DNA from: Streptomyces sp. 7-21
Lineage (GTDB): Bacteria > Actinomycetota > Actinomycetes > Streptomycetales > Streptomycetaceae
Reading direction: 5' to 3'
Assembly: GCF_016741785.1 (NCBI RefSeq)
Contig: NZ_JAERRL010000006.1
Location: 124,001 to 188,000 of the forward strand
DNA length: 64,000 nucleotides
Positions 41,418 to 49,623 of the stretch are shown here, piece by piece. The position numbers and the translations under genes were made by a program. Each line of letters begins with the position of its first letter. Position 1 is the stretch's first letter. The notes beneath the pieces are model-generated. The model ran no database searches. It saw only the letters and a list, made by a program, of their open reading frames with translations, and was not told where the DNA came from.

Positions 41418-43043
41418 ATGCGAGTGCGCGCGCTGCTGGGGACCGCTGGCCTCGGCCTGACGCTGCTGGCGGGCGAGGCGGCCCTGGACCGGCCGCTGCG
41501 CGGGGTGATGACGACGGACCTGCGTGACCCGGGGCGGTATCTGAGCGGCGGTGAGCTGGTGCTGACCGGCCTGGCGTGGTGGCGCGGCCCGGCGGATGCC
41601 GAGCCGTTCGTGCGCGTGCTCACGCGGGCGGGTGTGGCCGCGCTGGCGGCGGGCACGGCGGAGTTCGGCGAGGTGCCGCCGGCGCTGACCGAGGTGTGCA
41701 CGGCCTACCGGCTGCCGCTGTTCGCGGTGGCCGAGGAGGTGAGCTTCGCGACGATCACCGAGCACGTGACGCGCCGGCTGTCGGCGGCGCGGGCCGGGGA
41801 CCTCGCGGCCGTGGTGGAGCGGCACCGGCGCCTGGTCGCGGCGGGCCTGCCCGGCGGCGGGCCGGGGGCGGTGCTGGGGCTGCTGGGCTCCGACCTGGAC
41901 CTGGCCGCGTGGGTGGTGTCGGCGGCGGGCGCGCTGGTCGCGGACTCGGGGTGCGGGCCGCTGCCGGAGACGACCGCCGCCCGCCTGGCGGCCCGGCACG
42001 CGGCGGCGGAGGCGGCCGGGCGCGCGGCGCCGTTCCACGTCGTGGCGGGCGCGGGCGGGCCGTACTCGCTGTTCCCCGTCGGCGGCGGCCCGGCGTGGGC
42101 CCTGGTGGTGCGGGCCGACGCCCGGGAGTGGCACGGACCGCGCCGCGAGCTGATGGCCAGCGTGGCGCGGTTTCTGACGCAGGAACGGGAGCGGCACGAG
42201 GCCGGCCGCGCCGCGCCGCGCCGGCTGGCCGGCGAGGTGCTGGCCCTCGCGGCGGCGGACGCGCCGCCGGCGGAAACGGCGGCCCGGCTGCGGGCCGCCG
42301 CGACCGTGCTGGCGCCCGGGCTGGCCGCGCCGCGGTGGCAGGTGGTGGCGGCGCGGTGCGGGGGCGGCCGGGACGCGGGCGCTGCGCTGGAGGAGCTGCT
42401 CGCCGCGGCGGGCACGCCCGGCACCGCCTGCGCCGACGCCCCGGGCACCGGACCTCAGGCGCGGCCGGAGCGGGCGGCCGGGGCGGCGGAGTGCGGCGAG
42501 CAGCTCGCGCTGGTGCCGCTGCCCCCGGCCACCGCGGACGGCCCGGCGCCGCTGCGGGCCGCCGCGCTGCTGCGGGCCGCCCGCGGCCCGCTGACCGCCT
42601 GGTTCGGCAGCCGCGGCGGGCTCAGCCTCGGCGTCAGCGCCGCCGTCGCCACCGCCGACGCGCTGTGCGGCGCGCTGACCGGGGCGCGTCACGCGCTGCG
42701 GGTGGCGGCCTCGCGCCCGGGGCCGGTGGCGGCGGCCGACGACGGCGATCTGGCCTCGCACGCGCTGCTGCTGCCGTTCCTCCCCGGGGAGGTGCGCCGC
42801 GGCTTCGCCGCGCGGCTGCTGGGCCCGGTGCGCGCCTACGACCAGCGCAACGGTGCCGCCCTGCTGCCGACGCTGGCGGCGTTCCTGGCGGCCGACGGCT
42901 CGTGGACGCGCTGCGCCGCCGCGCTTCACCTGCACGTCAACACCGTGCGGTACCGCATCGGGTGCGTCGAGCGGCTGACCGGCCGCGACCTGAGCCGCCT
43001 GGAGGACCGGGTGGACTTCTTCCTCGCGCTCCGCCTGGCCTGA
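41418..43043 (+). CDS. pucR: PucR-family purine-catabolism regulator
   Basis: The 541-residue protein has the N-terminal PucR sensor domain (LAGEAALDRPLRGVMTTDLRDPGRYLSGGELVLTGL, about 18-130), a middle GGDEF-like CdaR region, and the C-terminal PucR HTH (LLPTLAAFLAADGSWTRCAAALHLHVNTVRYRIGCVERL). Such regulators switch purine-degradation genes in response to nitrogen state or intermediates. ATG at 41418 begins the first conserved segment; upstream in-frame codons lie within the repeat-rich control region. It is divergent from the xanthine dehydrogenase operon, the usual target. Confidence 0.93.
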   Translation: MRVRALLGTAGLGLTLLAGEAALDRPLRGVMTTDLRDPGRYLSGGELVLTGLAWWRGPADAEPFVRVLTRAGVAALAAGTAEFGEVPPALTEVCTAYRLPLFAVAEEVSFATITEHVTRRLSAARAGDLAAVVERHRRLVAAGLPGGGPGAVLGLLGSDLDLAAWVVSAAGALVADSGCGPLPETTAARLAARHAAAEAAGRAAPFHVVAGAGGPYSLFPVGGGPAWALVVRADAREWHGPRRELMASVARFLTQERERHEAGRAAPRRLAGEVLALAAADAPPAETAARLRAAATVLAPGLAAPRWQVVAARCGGGRDAGAALEELLAAAGTPGTACADAPGTGPQARPERAAGAAECGEQLALVPLPPATADGPAPLRAAALLRAARGPLTAWFGSRGGLSLGVSAAVATADALCGALTGARHALRVAASRPGPVAAADDGDLASHALLLPFLPGEVRRGFAARLLGPVRAYDQRNGAALLPTLAAFLAADGSWTRCAAALHLHVNTVRYRIGCVERLTGRDLSRLEDRVDFFLALRLA

Positions 43044-43197
43044 TCCGGTGCGCCGGCCGCCGGCCCGCACCCGCCCGCGGCGGGCCAGCACTTGTGAATT
43101 CGTTCACGCAGCCCTCTTGGCCTGCCGCGCTCCCTCGTGCTGAGATGCACTCACCTCACATAGGTGATCGGCTCGATGGCGCGCTGGGGAGGGCATT

Positions 43198-44034
43198 GTG
43201 ACGGAGACCGCCATACCTCGTCCGGCCGGGTGGCAGGCCCGGCAGCCTGGGCGAGCGGGCGACGACCCTGCTGCCAGGCAGACGGGGCGGCGCGCCCTGG
43301 ACGGCGCGGTGTGGCGGCTGCGGTCCCGGGGGTGCTGGGACGACGCGGCCGCGCTGCTGGAGCCGCTCGCGACCGGGGACGCCACGGCGGCGCTGCTGCG
43401 GGCGGAGCTGCTGGTGGAGCGGTGCATGTACACCAGCAGCGGCTGGGGCCGCGCCGAAGAGGCACTGCGGGCGGCCGAGTCGCTGTCACGCAGCGACGAG
43501 GAACGCGGCGCCGCCGCCTGCGAACGCGGCTACCTGGCCTACGCCTCAACGCTGCTGCGGGTGCGCGACCGCGCCGACGAGGCGCGCGCCGCCCTGGGCC
43601 GGGCCGCCGCGCTGCTGCCCCCCTCGTCCCCGGCCAGGCCGCTGCTCGACCTGCGGCGCGGGCTGATGGCCGAACACGTCAGCGGCACTCCGCAGGCCGC
43701 CGGCGCCGCCTACCAGCGCGCCCACGACGGGGCCCTGGCCAGCGGCGACGTCCTGCTGGCCTCCTACACCTGGCGCCACCTCGCCGCGCTGGCGCTGCGC
43801 GAGGGCGAGACAGGGCAGGCGCGGCACGGGTTCGCCGAGTCGCTGCGGCTGCGGGAGGACGCCGGCTACCTGGTCGGCATCGCGCCCGCGCTGGTCGCGC
43901 TCGCGGAAGCCGTGCCCGCGGAGGAGGCCACGCGGCTGCGCGCCGAGGCGGCGCGGCTGTACCGCCTGCTCGACGGCGTGCCCCGGTGGCTTGGGGCGCA
44001 GCTCGCGGACCGGGAGCGCCCGGACGGCGACTGA
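43198..44034 (+). CDS. Helical-repeat (TPR-like) hypothetical protein
   Basis: The 278-residue protein is almost entirely helical, with repeated helix pairs such as WDDAAALLEPLA, RAEEALRAAESLSRSDEERG, ADEARAALGRAAALLPPSS and QARHGFAESLRLREDAGYL, which resemble tetratricopeptide repeats. A conserved RCMYTSSGWGRAEEAL segment stands out. GTG at 43198 is preceded by GGGAGGG. No enzymatic motif is visible; a protein-binding role is likely. It converges on the GntR/FCD gene and shares a hairpin terminator with it. Confidence 0.78.
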   Translation: MTETAIPRPAGWQARQPGRAGDDPAARQTGRRALDGAVWRLRSRGCWDDAAALLEPLATGDATAALLRAELLVERCMYTSSGWGRAEEALRAAESLSRSDEERGAAACERGYLAYASTLLRVRDRADEARAALGRAAALLPPSSPARPLLDLRRGLMAEHVSGTPQAAGAAYQRAHDGALASGDVLLASYTWRHLAALALREGETGQARHGFAESLRLREDAGYLVGIAPALVALAEAVPAEEATRLRAEAARLYRLLDGVPRWLGAQLADRERPDGD

Positions 44035-44067
44035 TTCCGGCCGGTGACTGCGGCTGGGCCCGGGCCG

Positions 44068-44097
44068 CCTGTCGCCGGTCAGGCGTCCGGCGACAGG
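44068..44097. terminator. Hairpin spanning the end of the GntR/FCD gene
   Basis: A perfect 11-bp stem (44068-44078 with 44087-44097) with an 8-base loop covers the last codons and stop of the GntR gene. It could end the convergent helical-repeat transcript as well. Confidence 0.6.
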
Positions 44098-44774
44098 TGG
44101 GCACGCGCCAGCCGGCCGGCCGCCTCGGCGTCGCCGCCGCGCAGCGCGTCGAGCAGCGCCGTGTGCTCGGTGGCGTCCCGCAGCAGGGCGTCGCGGTCCG
44201 GCAGGCGGCCGTGCGCCGCCGGACTCTGGGCGCGGCGGTGGACGTCCTCGGCGACGAGGACGAGCTGCCGGTTGCCGGTCAGCTGGAGCAGCGCGCGGTG
44301 GAAGGCCCGGTCGGCCTCGGCGTACGCGGCCCGGTCGCCCGCGCGCGCGGCCGACACCGTCGCCTCGGCGAGCGGGCGCAGCTCCTCCCACCGTTCCGGG
44401 GGCAGCGCGCGGGCCAGCCGCTCCACGGCCGGGACCTCCAGCGCCACGCGCACCTCGGCGAGTTCGGCGGCGTCCCGGGCGGTGCGGCCCGCGACGCGGA
44501 AGCCGCGGTTGGGCACCGGCTCGACCACGCCCTCGCTGGCGAGCCGCTGCATGGCCTCGCGCACGGGGGTGGCGGAGACGCCGTACCGTTCGGCCAGCGC
44601 GGGCGCCGAGTAGACCTCGCCGGAGGCCAGCTCACCGCTGGCGAGAGCGTCGCGCAGCGCGGCGAGCACCTGGGCGCGCACGGAGTGGCGCTCCGGCAGG
44701 GAGCGGGGCCGGACCGGCAGCGGCGGGCGGTCAGCCGTGCCGTGGTCCGCTCCGGGGCCCGTCGCCGAGTCCAT
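44079..44774 (-). CDS. GntR-family regulator with FCD domain
   Basis: The 231-residue protein has a GntR winged helix (VRAQVLAALRDALASGELASG, then YSAPALAERYGVSATPVREAMQRL, about 33-92) and a helical FCD effector domain with the expected Asp/His metal positions (YAEADRAFHRALLQLTGN, and HTALLDALRGGDAEAAGRLARAHL). FadR/VanR-type members sense organic acids or fatty acids. ATG at 44774 follows a weak ribosome site; a longer frame to 44840 is possible. Its targets are unknown; the divergent FhuF-like gene has its own iron box instead. Confidence 0.9.
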   Translation of the reverse strand: MDSATGPGADHGTADRPPLPVRPRSLPERHSVRAQVLAALRDALASGELASGEVYSAPALAERYGVSATPVREAMQRLASEGVVEPVPNRGFRVAGRTARDAAELAEVRVALEVPAVERLARALPPERWEELRPLAEATVSAARAGDRAAYAEADRAFHRALLQLTGNRQLVLVAEDVHRRAQSPAAHGRLPDRDALLRDATEHTALLDALRGGDAEAAGRLARAHLSPDA

Positions 44775-44934
44775 CGGGTGCCGCTCCGTCCGTTCCGCCT
44801 GCCGCCGCGCAACCGTGCGTGGCGCGGCGGTAGCGAGCACCCTAGTAGGGCCCCCGCGCGCAACGGCAAGCCCCGTCCGGCGCAGCGGCGAAAACTCGCC
44901 CCTGCCTCCTGTCCCCCTCCGCGGGAAGATTAGG

Positions 44935-44953
44935 TAAGGTAAGGCTAACCTGT
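44935..44953. promoter_or_regulatory. Iron box (DmdR/IdeR operator)
   Basis: TAAGGTAAGGCTAACCTGT matches 15 of 19 positions of the actinobacterial iron-box consensus TTAGGTTAGGCTAACCTAA. It lies 24 bp before the start of the FhuF-like reductase gene, so the gene should be repressed when iron is plentiful. A second TTAGGTAAGG half-site overlaps its left edge. Confidence 0.85.
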
Positions 44954-44977
44954 GTTCGATCGACGAAACGGGGCACC

Positions 44978-45829
44978 GTGTCCAGATCCGCCTTCCCCGC
45001 CGTGCTGCCGGCGTCGCCGTGCGCTCCCGCCTACGAGCGCGCCGCCGCGGTGCTGCCGTCGCTGCGGATCACCGAAGAGACGCCCCGGCACGGCGAGGGC
45101 TGGCTCCGGGGCGACGCCCTGGCGGCCGGCGGCGAGGCCCTGGAGCGCTTCCTGGCGTGGGAGGGCGAGCAGGCGGTGCGCTCCCACGGCCGGCCCGCGC
45201 GGCCGGATGTGGTGGCGAGCTTCGCGCTCCACCGCTACGCCTGGCCGGCCGGGGTGCTGTTCACGCTGCCCTACTTCCTGCTGCGGCGCGTGCCGCGGAT
45301 CGGCCTGGCCGACGTCTCGTTCCATCCCGAGGCCGGCCGGATGACGGTGCGGTCGGTGTCGTTCTCCTGCCTGCCGGACGACCCGGCCGCCGGCCACCCG
45401 CGGGCCCGGGTGGTGGCGGACGAGGAGGAGCTGCGCGCGGTGGTGCGGCGGGAGGCCGCCGACCACCTCGGCCCGGTGCTTGCCGCGTTCGGCCCCGTGA
45501 TGCGCCGCCGCGCCCGGGCGCTGTGGGGCATGGCGACCGACGAGCTGACCGAGGGCCTGTGGTACCTCGGGAGCCTGCTCGGCGAGGAGGAGCGCGCCAG
45601 GACCGAGGCGAACCTGCTGCTGCCCGGCTCCACCGCCCCCTACGCGGGCGGCGCGGCGTTCCGCGACCTGGCGGGCCCGTCGGGCGAGCGGCTGACCACC
45701 CGCGACCGGGTGAGCTGCTGCATGTACTACACGCTGCGCCCGCAGGACACCTGCGTGACCTGCCCCCGCGTCTGCGACGAGGAGCGGGTGGCACGGCTCA
45801 GCGGCGGCGCCCCGCGGCGCGACTCCTGA
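44978..45829 (+). CDS. FhuF-like (2Fe-2S) siderophore-iron reductase
   Basis: The 283-residue cytosolic protein ends in the FhuF cluster motif RVSCCMYYTLRPQDTCVTC: two adjacent Cys, then Cys-x2-Cys, with one extra Cys (RVCDEE) behind. Such proteins reduce ferric siderophores after import to release iron. The rest is alpha/beta with LRGDALAAGGEALERFLAWEGEQAVRSHGRPARPDVVASFALHRY. GTG at 44978 lies just after a strong iron box, which sets the start region and indicates induction by iron starvation. No siderophore transport or synthesis gene adjoins it. Confidence 0.9.
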   Translation: MSRSAFPAVLPASPCAPAYERAAAVLPSLRITEETPRHGEGWLRGDALAAGGEALERFLAWEGEQAVRSHGRPARPDVVASFALHRYAWPAGVLFTLPYFLLRRVPRIGLADVSFHPEAGRMTVRSVSFSCLPDDPAAGHPRARVVADEEELRAVVRREAADHLGPVLAAFGPVMRRRARALWGMATDELTEGLWYLGSLLGEEERARTEANLLLPGSTAPYAGGAAFRDLAGPSGERLTTRDRVSCCMYYTLRPQDTCVTCPRVCDEERVARLSGGAPRRDS

Positions 45830-46004
45830 CGTCCTCTCTCACACCTCTGCCACGAGAACACCGGATTCTCAGTCAGCTCACCCGTTGGTGTAGGTTTACC
45901 GCTCATCAGCTGACGGAGCCTCAGCTACGATCGGCTTCCGCCACGCGGACGGCGGCGTGCAGGCACGCGGGTAAACGCGCAGGGACACGCAGGGAGCTTC
46001 CCTC

Positions 46005-47018
46005 ATGACGATGACGGACATACATCTCGGCTGGGTGCTGGCGGGCGCCGTCCTGGTCGGCGGCATGTCGGCGGCGGCCACGCTGCTGGTGCGCGGCCGC
46101 AAGGCCGGGACCGACGACGCCGAGAGCGACTCGTGGGAACGGCTTGAGGCCCGCCGCCGCCAGCGGGAGCGCGCCTACGCCGTGGCCTCCTACGCGCTGC
46201 TGTTCTGCTGTGCCGGGGTGGCCGCCGCGCTGTCGTTCCAGGGCCTGGTCGGCTTCGGCCGGGAGAACCTCGGCCTCTCCGGCGGCTGGGAGTACCTGGT
46301 GCCGTTCGGGCTGGACGGCGCGGCGATGTTCTGCGCGGTGCTCGCGGTACGCGAGGCCAGCCACGGCGATTCCTCGCTCGGCTCGCGGCTGCTGGTCTGG
46401 CTGTTCGCGGGGGCGGCGGCGTGGTTCAACTGGGTCCACGCCCCGCGCGGGGAGGAGCACGCGGGCGCCCCGCAGTTCTTCGCCGGCATGTCACTGGCCG
46501 CCGCGATCCTCTTCGACCGCGCGCTGCGGCAGACGCGGAAAGCCGCGCTGCGGGAACAGGGCCTGGTGCCGCGCCCGCTGCCGCAGATCCGGTTCGTGCG
46601 CTGGCTGCGTGCCCCGCGCGAGACCTACGCCGCCTGGTCGCTGATGCTGCTGGAGAACGTGCGGTCGCTGGACGAGGCGGTCGAGGAGGTGCGCGAGGAC
46701 CGGCGGGCCAAGGAGGCCGCGCGCGCCCGGCGCCGCGAGCAGCGGCGGCTGGAGAAGGCCCGGCTGCGCGCCGTGAGCAGGCACCACCGGATGCTGGGCC
46801 GGGGGCGGCAGCGCAGGGAGCTCGCCGCGGCCGGCCAGGGCACCGGCGCGAGCGGCGGCACGGAGCCCGCCGCGCTCCAGCCGGCGCAGCGGCCGGCGCT
46901 CGATGTGCCCTCGGCGGAGCCGGCCGGGTTCACCGACCCCGCCTCGATCGGGCAGGCCACCGGCCGGCTGGACTCCCTGGAGGAGAAACTGGCCCGCATC
47001 GAGCGGCAGTTCAGCTGA
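46005..47018 (+). CDS. DUF2637 (SpdB-like) membrane protein
   Basis: The 337-residue protein has four membrane helices (about 8-29, 63-84, 99-117 and 129-147) and a long charged C-terminal tail with a basic coiled coil (DEAVEEVREDRRAKEAARARRREQRRLEKARLR). DUF2637 proteins are related to the SpdB spread proteins of Streptomyces conjugative plasmids, but chromosomal copies are common. GGGAG precedes the ATG at 46005. No TraB, replication or integrase gene lies nearby, so mobile-element origin is not supported. Its 3' end overlaps the convergent ogt gene by 8 bp. Confidence 0.85.
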   Translation: MTMTDIHLGWVLAGAVLVGGMSAAATLLVRGRKAGTDDAESDSWERLEARRRQRERAYAVASYALLFCCAGVAAALSFQGLVGFGRENLGLSGGWEYLVPFGLDGAAMFCAVLAVREASHGDSSLGSRLLVWLFAGAAAWFNWVHAPRGEEHAGAPQFFAGMSLAAAILFDRALRQTRKAALREQGLVPRPLPQIRFVRWLRAPRETYAAWSLMLLENVRSLDEAVEEVREDRRAKEAARARRREQRRLEKARLRAVSRHHRMLGRGRQRRELAAAGQGTGASGGTEPAALQPAQRPALDVPSAEPAGFTDPASIGQATGRLDSLEEKLARIERQFS

Positions 47019-47490
47019 GCACGCCCTCCAGCGTGAGCAGCCAGCGCTTCCGCTCCAGCCCGCCCGCGTAGCCGGTCAGCGCTCCGCTGGCGCCGATGAC
47101 GCGGTGACAGGGGCGCACCACCAGCAGCGGGTTAGCGCCCACCGCGCCGCCGACGGCCCGCACCGCGCGCGGGTCGGCGCCCGCCCGCACCGCCAGTTCG
47201 CCGTAGGTGACGGTGGCGCCGTAGCCGATGGTGTCCAGCGCCTCCCAGACCCGCTGGCGGAACGGCGTTCCCCGGGCGGCCAGCGGCACGGTGAACTCCT
47301 TCAGCTCGCCCGCGAAGTAGGCGTCCAGCTCGCGCACGGCCGTACGGAACGCGCCCGGGTCGCGCCGCCAGCCGGGGCCGACGCGGGCGCCGCCCCGCTG
47401 GCCCGGCGCGGACACCGAGGCGAGGGTGCCGGGCTCCTCGGCGGCGAGCAGCAGGTCGCCGAGCGGGCTGGGGTGGATGGTGTACAGCAT
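47011..47490 (-). CDS. ogt: Methylated-DNA-protein-cysteine methyltransferase
   Basis: The 159-residue suicide enzyme removes O6-methyl groups from guanine. It has FRQRVWEALDTIGYGATVTYGELA, the helix-hairpin region and VRPCHRVIGASGALTGYAGGLERKRWLL with acceptor Cys128. The start ATG overlaps the stop of the Ada-AlkA gene (TGATG), so the two repair genes are co-translated. ATG at 47490 is favoured; the upstream frame extension is inside the neighbour. Confidence 0.95.
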   Translation of the reverse strand: MLYTIHPSPLGDLLLAAEEPGTLASVSAPGQRGGARVGPGWRRDPGAFRTAVRELDAYFAGELKEFTVPLAARGTPFRQRVWEALDTIGYGATVTYGELAVRAGADPRAVRAVGGAVGANPLLVVRPCHRVIGASGALTGYAGGLERKRWLLTLEGVLS

Positions 47491-48968
47491 CACGCGGTCT
47501 CCTCGCGGGTGAACGGTGCGTGCCACAGGTGGTGCACGGCGTAGGAGCGCCAGGGGCGCCAGGTCTCCGGCTCGCCGGGCGCGGCTCCGGTCAGGGCCAG
47601 GCCGTGCCGGACGCCCGCGTCGCCGGGCAGGAAGACGTCGGGGTCACCGAGCGCGCGCATCCGCACGTACCCGGCGGTCCAGGGCCCGATGCCGGGCAGC
47701 GCGCGCAGGCGCCGCTCGGACTCCTCCCGGTCGGCGCCGGGATCGAGGCGGAGCGAGCCGTCGGCGAGCGCCGCGGCCAGGGCACGGAGCGCGGCACGCC
47801 GGGCGGCCGGCATGCGCAGCTGGGTCAGCGGAGCCTCGGCGAGGATGCCGGGTTCGGGGAAGAGGTGGGTGAGACCGCCGTCGGGCGCGGGCAGCGGCGT
47901 GCCGTACGCGGCGACGAGGCCGGCGCCCAGGGCACGGGCGGCGGCGAGCGTGACCTGCTGGCCGAGCACGGCGCGGACGGCGAGTTCGGCGGGGTCGGCC
48001 GCGCCGGGCGCGCGCAGCCCGGGGCGGGCGGCGGCGAGCGGGCCGAGAGCGGGGGACGCCGCCAGCCGGCCGGCGACGGCCCGCGGATCGGCGTCGAGGT
48101 CGAACAGCCGGCGGATCCGCTGCACGGCGGTGGTGAGGTCGCGGTAGTCGGTCAGCCGCAGCCGGCACGGCAGCCAGCGGCCGCGGGCGGCCGGGGGCGG
48201 TTCGCCGACCTCGGCCACGCCGGTGCCGTGGGGCAGCGCCAGCGACCTGCGGTAGGTACGCGAACCGGGCGCGCCGCACACCTCCTCGACGCCGGCCAGG
48301 GCGCGGCGCTGGAGGAAACCGAAGACCTGCGCGGCGTCATACGGGCCGCGGCAGGCGAGCCGGAGGGTGACGCCGGGACCCGGCGCAACCTGGCCCCGGC
48401 GGGCGGCGGCCCGCAGCTGGGAGGGGGTGCGGGCGTAGACGCGGCGGATGGTGTCGTTGAACTGCCGGACGCTGGCGAAGCCCGCGGCGAACGCCACGCT
48501 CGTGACGGGCATCGCGGTCGTCTCCAGCAGCACGCGCGCGGTGTGAGCGCGCTGGGCCCGCGCCAGCGCGAGCGGGCCCGCGCCGACCTGAGCGGTCAGC
48601 AGCCGCCGCACCTGCCGCTCGCTGTAGCCCAGGCCGCGGGCGAGGCCGGCGACACCGTCACGGTCGACGACACCGTCGGCGATCAGGCGCATGGCCCGGC
48701 CCGCGGCGTCAGCCCGGGTGTTCCACTCGGGGGACCCGGGCACGGCGTCGGGGCGGCAGCGGCGGCAGGCGCGGAACCCGGCCGCTTGCGCGGCGGCGGC
48801 CGAGGGGTAGAAGCGCACGTTCTCCCGCTTGGGGGTGGTCGCGGGGCAGCTCGGACGGCAGTAGACACCGGTGGTCAGGACGGCGGTGAAGAACACGCCG
48901 TCGAACCGCTCGTCCCGGCCGCGGACCGCCTCGTACCTGGTGTCAGCCCTGGTGTGTTCGCCTGTCAC
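47490..48968 (-). CDS. Ada-AlkA fusion: methyl-sensing regulator and 3-methyladenine glycosylase
   Basis: The 492-residue protein joins an Ada zinc domain (Cys37, Cys41, Cys68, Cys71; GVYCRPSC, ACRRC), an AraC-type HTH (about 85-185, TSVAFAAGFASVRQFNDTIRRVY), an AlkA N-terminal domain and an HhH-GPD glycosylase (LRALPGIGPWTAGYVRMRAL, with catalytic Asp in DVFLPGD). Phosphotriester methyl transfer to Cys37 would turn it into an activator of its own operon, while the C-terminal half excises alkylated bases. This fusion is common in actinobacteria. It heads an operon with ogt. Confidence 0.95.
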   Translation of the reverse strand: MTGEHTRADTRYEAVRGRDERFDGVFFTAVLTTGVYCRPSCPATTPKRENVRFYPSAAAAQAAGFRACRRCRPDAVPGSPEWNTRADAAGRAMRLIADGVVDRDGVAGLARGLGYSERQVRRLLTAQVGAGPLALARAQRAHTARVLLETTAMPVTSVAFAAGFASVRQFNDTIRRVYARTPSQLRAAARRGQVAPGPGVTLRLACRGPYDAAQVFGFLQRRALAGVEEVCGAPGSRTYRRSLALPHGTGVAEVGEPPPAARGRWLPCRLRLTDYRDLTTAVQRIRRLFDLDADPRAVAGRLAASPALGPLAAARPGLRAPGAADPAELAVRAVLGQQVTLAAARALGAGLVAAYGTPLPAPDGGLTHLFPEPGILAEAPLTQLRMPAARRAALRALAAALADGSLRLDPGADREESERRLRALPGIGPWTAGYVRMRALGDPDVFLPGDAGVRHGLALTGAAPGEPETWRPWRSYAVHHLWHAPFTREETA

Positions 48969-49036
48969 GCCGTCCAGTGTGCGGCCGCGCGGGGCGCGTC
49001 ACTGGCGGGTTCCGGACATGGCGGTGCGGGCGGGCG

Positions 49037-49501
49037 TCAGGGGGCGAGACGGGCGGGGAAACCCCCGGTGGCGACGGGCCCCCAGCGGGTGATGGTGACG
49101 CGGATCAGGGACTTGTTCTGGCGGATCATGGCCGCGCGGTACTCGGCCCAGTCGGGGTGCTCCCCCGCGATGTTGCGGTAGTACTCCACGAGGGGCTCGA
49201 CCGCCTCGGGTACGTCGAGCACCTCGGCCGTCCCGTCGACCTGCACCCAGGGGCCGTCCCACTCGTCGGAGAGGACGATGAGGCTGACGTGCGGGTCGCG
49301 GCGGGCGTTGCGCGTCTTGGCGCGCTCGGGGTAGGTAGCGATGACCAGGCGACCGTCGTCGTCGACACCGCAGGTCAGCGGCGATCCCTGAGGGCTGCCG
49401 TCGGCACGGCGGGTCAGCAGGACGGCGCGGTGCCGCGGCCGGAGGAAGTCGAGCAGTTCCTCCCGTGTGACGCGCCTGTTCGTCGCGATCGATGGACTCA
49501 T
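49037..49501 (-). CDS. PPOX-class F420-dependent oxidoreductase-like protein
   Basis: The 154-residue split-barrel protein carries LDFLRPRHRAVLLTRRADGSPQGSPLTCGVDDDGRLVIAT, KTRNARRDPHVSLIVLSDEWDGPWVQVDGTAEVLD and a C-terminal VTITRWGPVATGGFP. This arrangement is typical of the actinobacterial F420-binding PPOX family, whose members reduce small substrates or simply store the cofactor. ATG at 49501 begins the conserved part. It stands between Ada-AlkA and lon and appears to be transcribed alone. Confidence 0.9.
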   Translation of the reverse strand: MSPSIATNRRVTREELLDFLRPRHRAVLLTRRADGSPQGSPLTCGVDDDGRLVIATYPERAKTRNARRDPHVSLIVLSDEWDGPWVQVDGTAEVLDVPEAVEPLVEYYRNIAGEHPDWAEYRAAMIRQNKSLIRVTITRWGPVATGGFPARLAP

Positions 49502-49623
49502 GGGGCAGCACACTACGCCGCCCGCCGGCGGCCCCGGCCGCGGCCCTCCCGCCCGGCGCGGGGCCGGTACGGGAAGGGCCGGAGAGGGGCTGCCGGCGGG
49601 CAGGCCCGGGGCGCCGGCGGGGT

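Noticed and set aside
46005..47018. Possible conjugative-plasmid island because of the SpdB-like DUF2637 gene
   Set aside because: No TraB, replication, integrase or attachment-site genes are nearby, and chromosomal DUF2637 genes are common.
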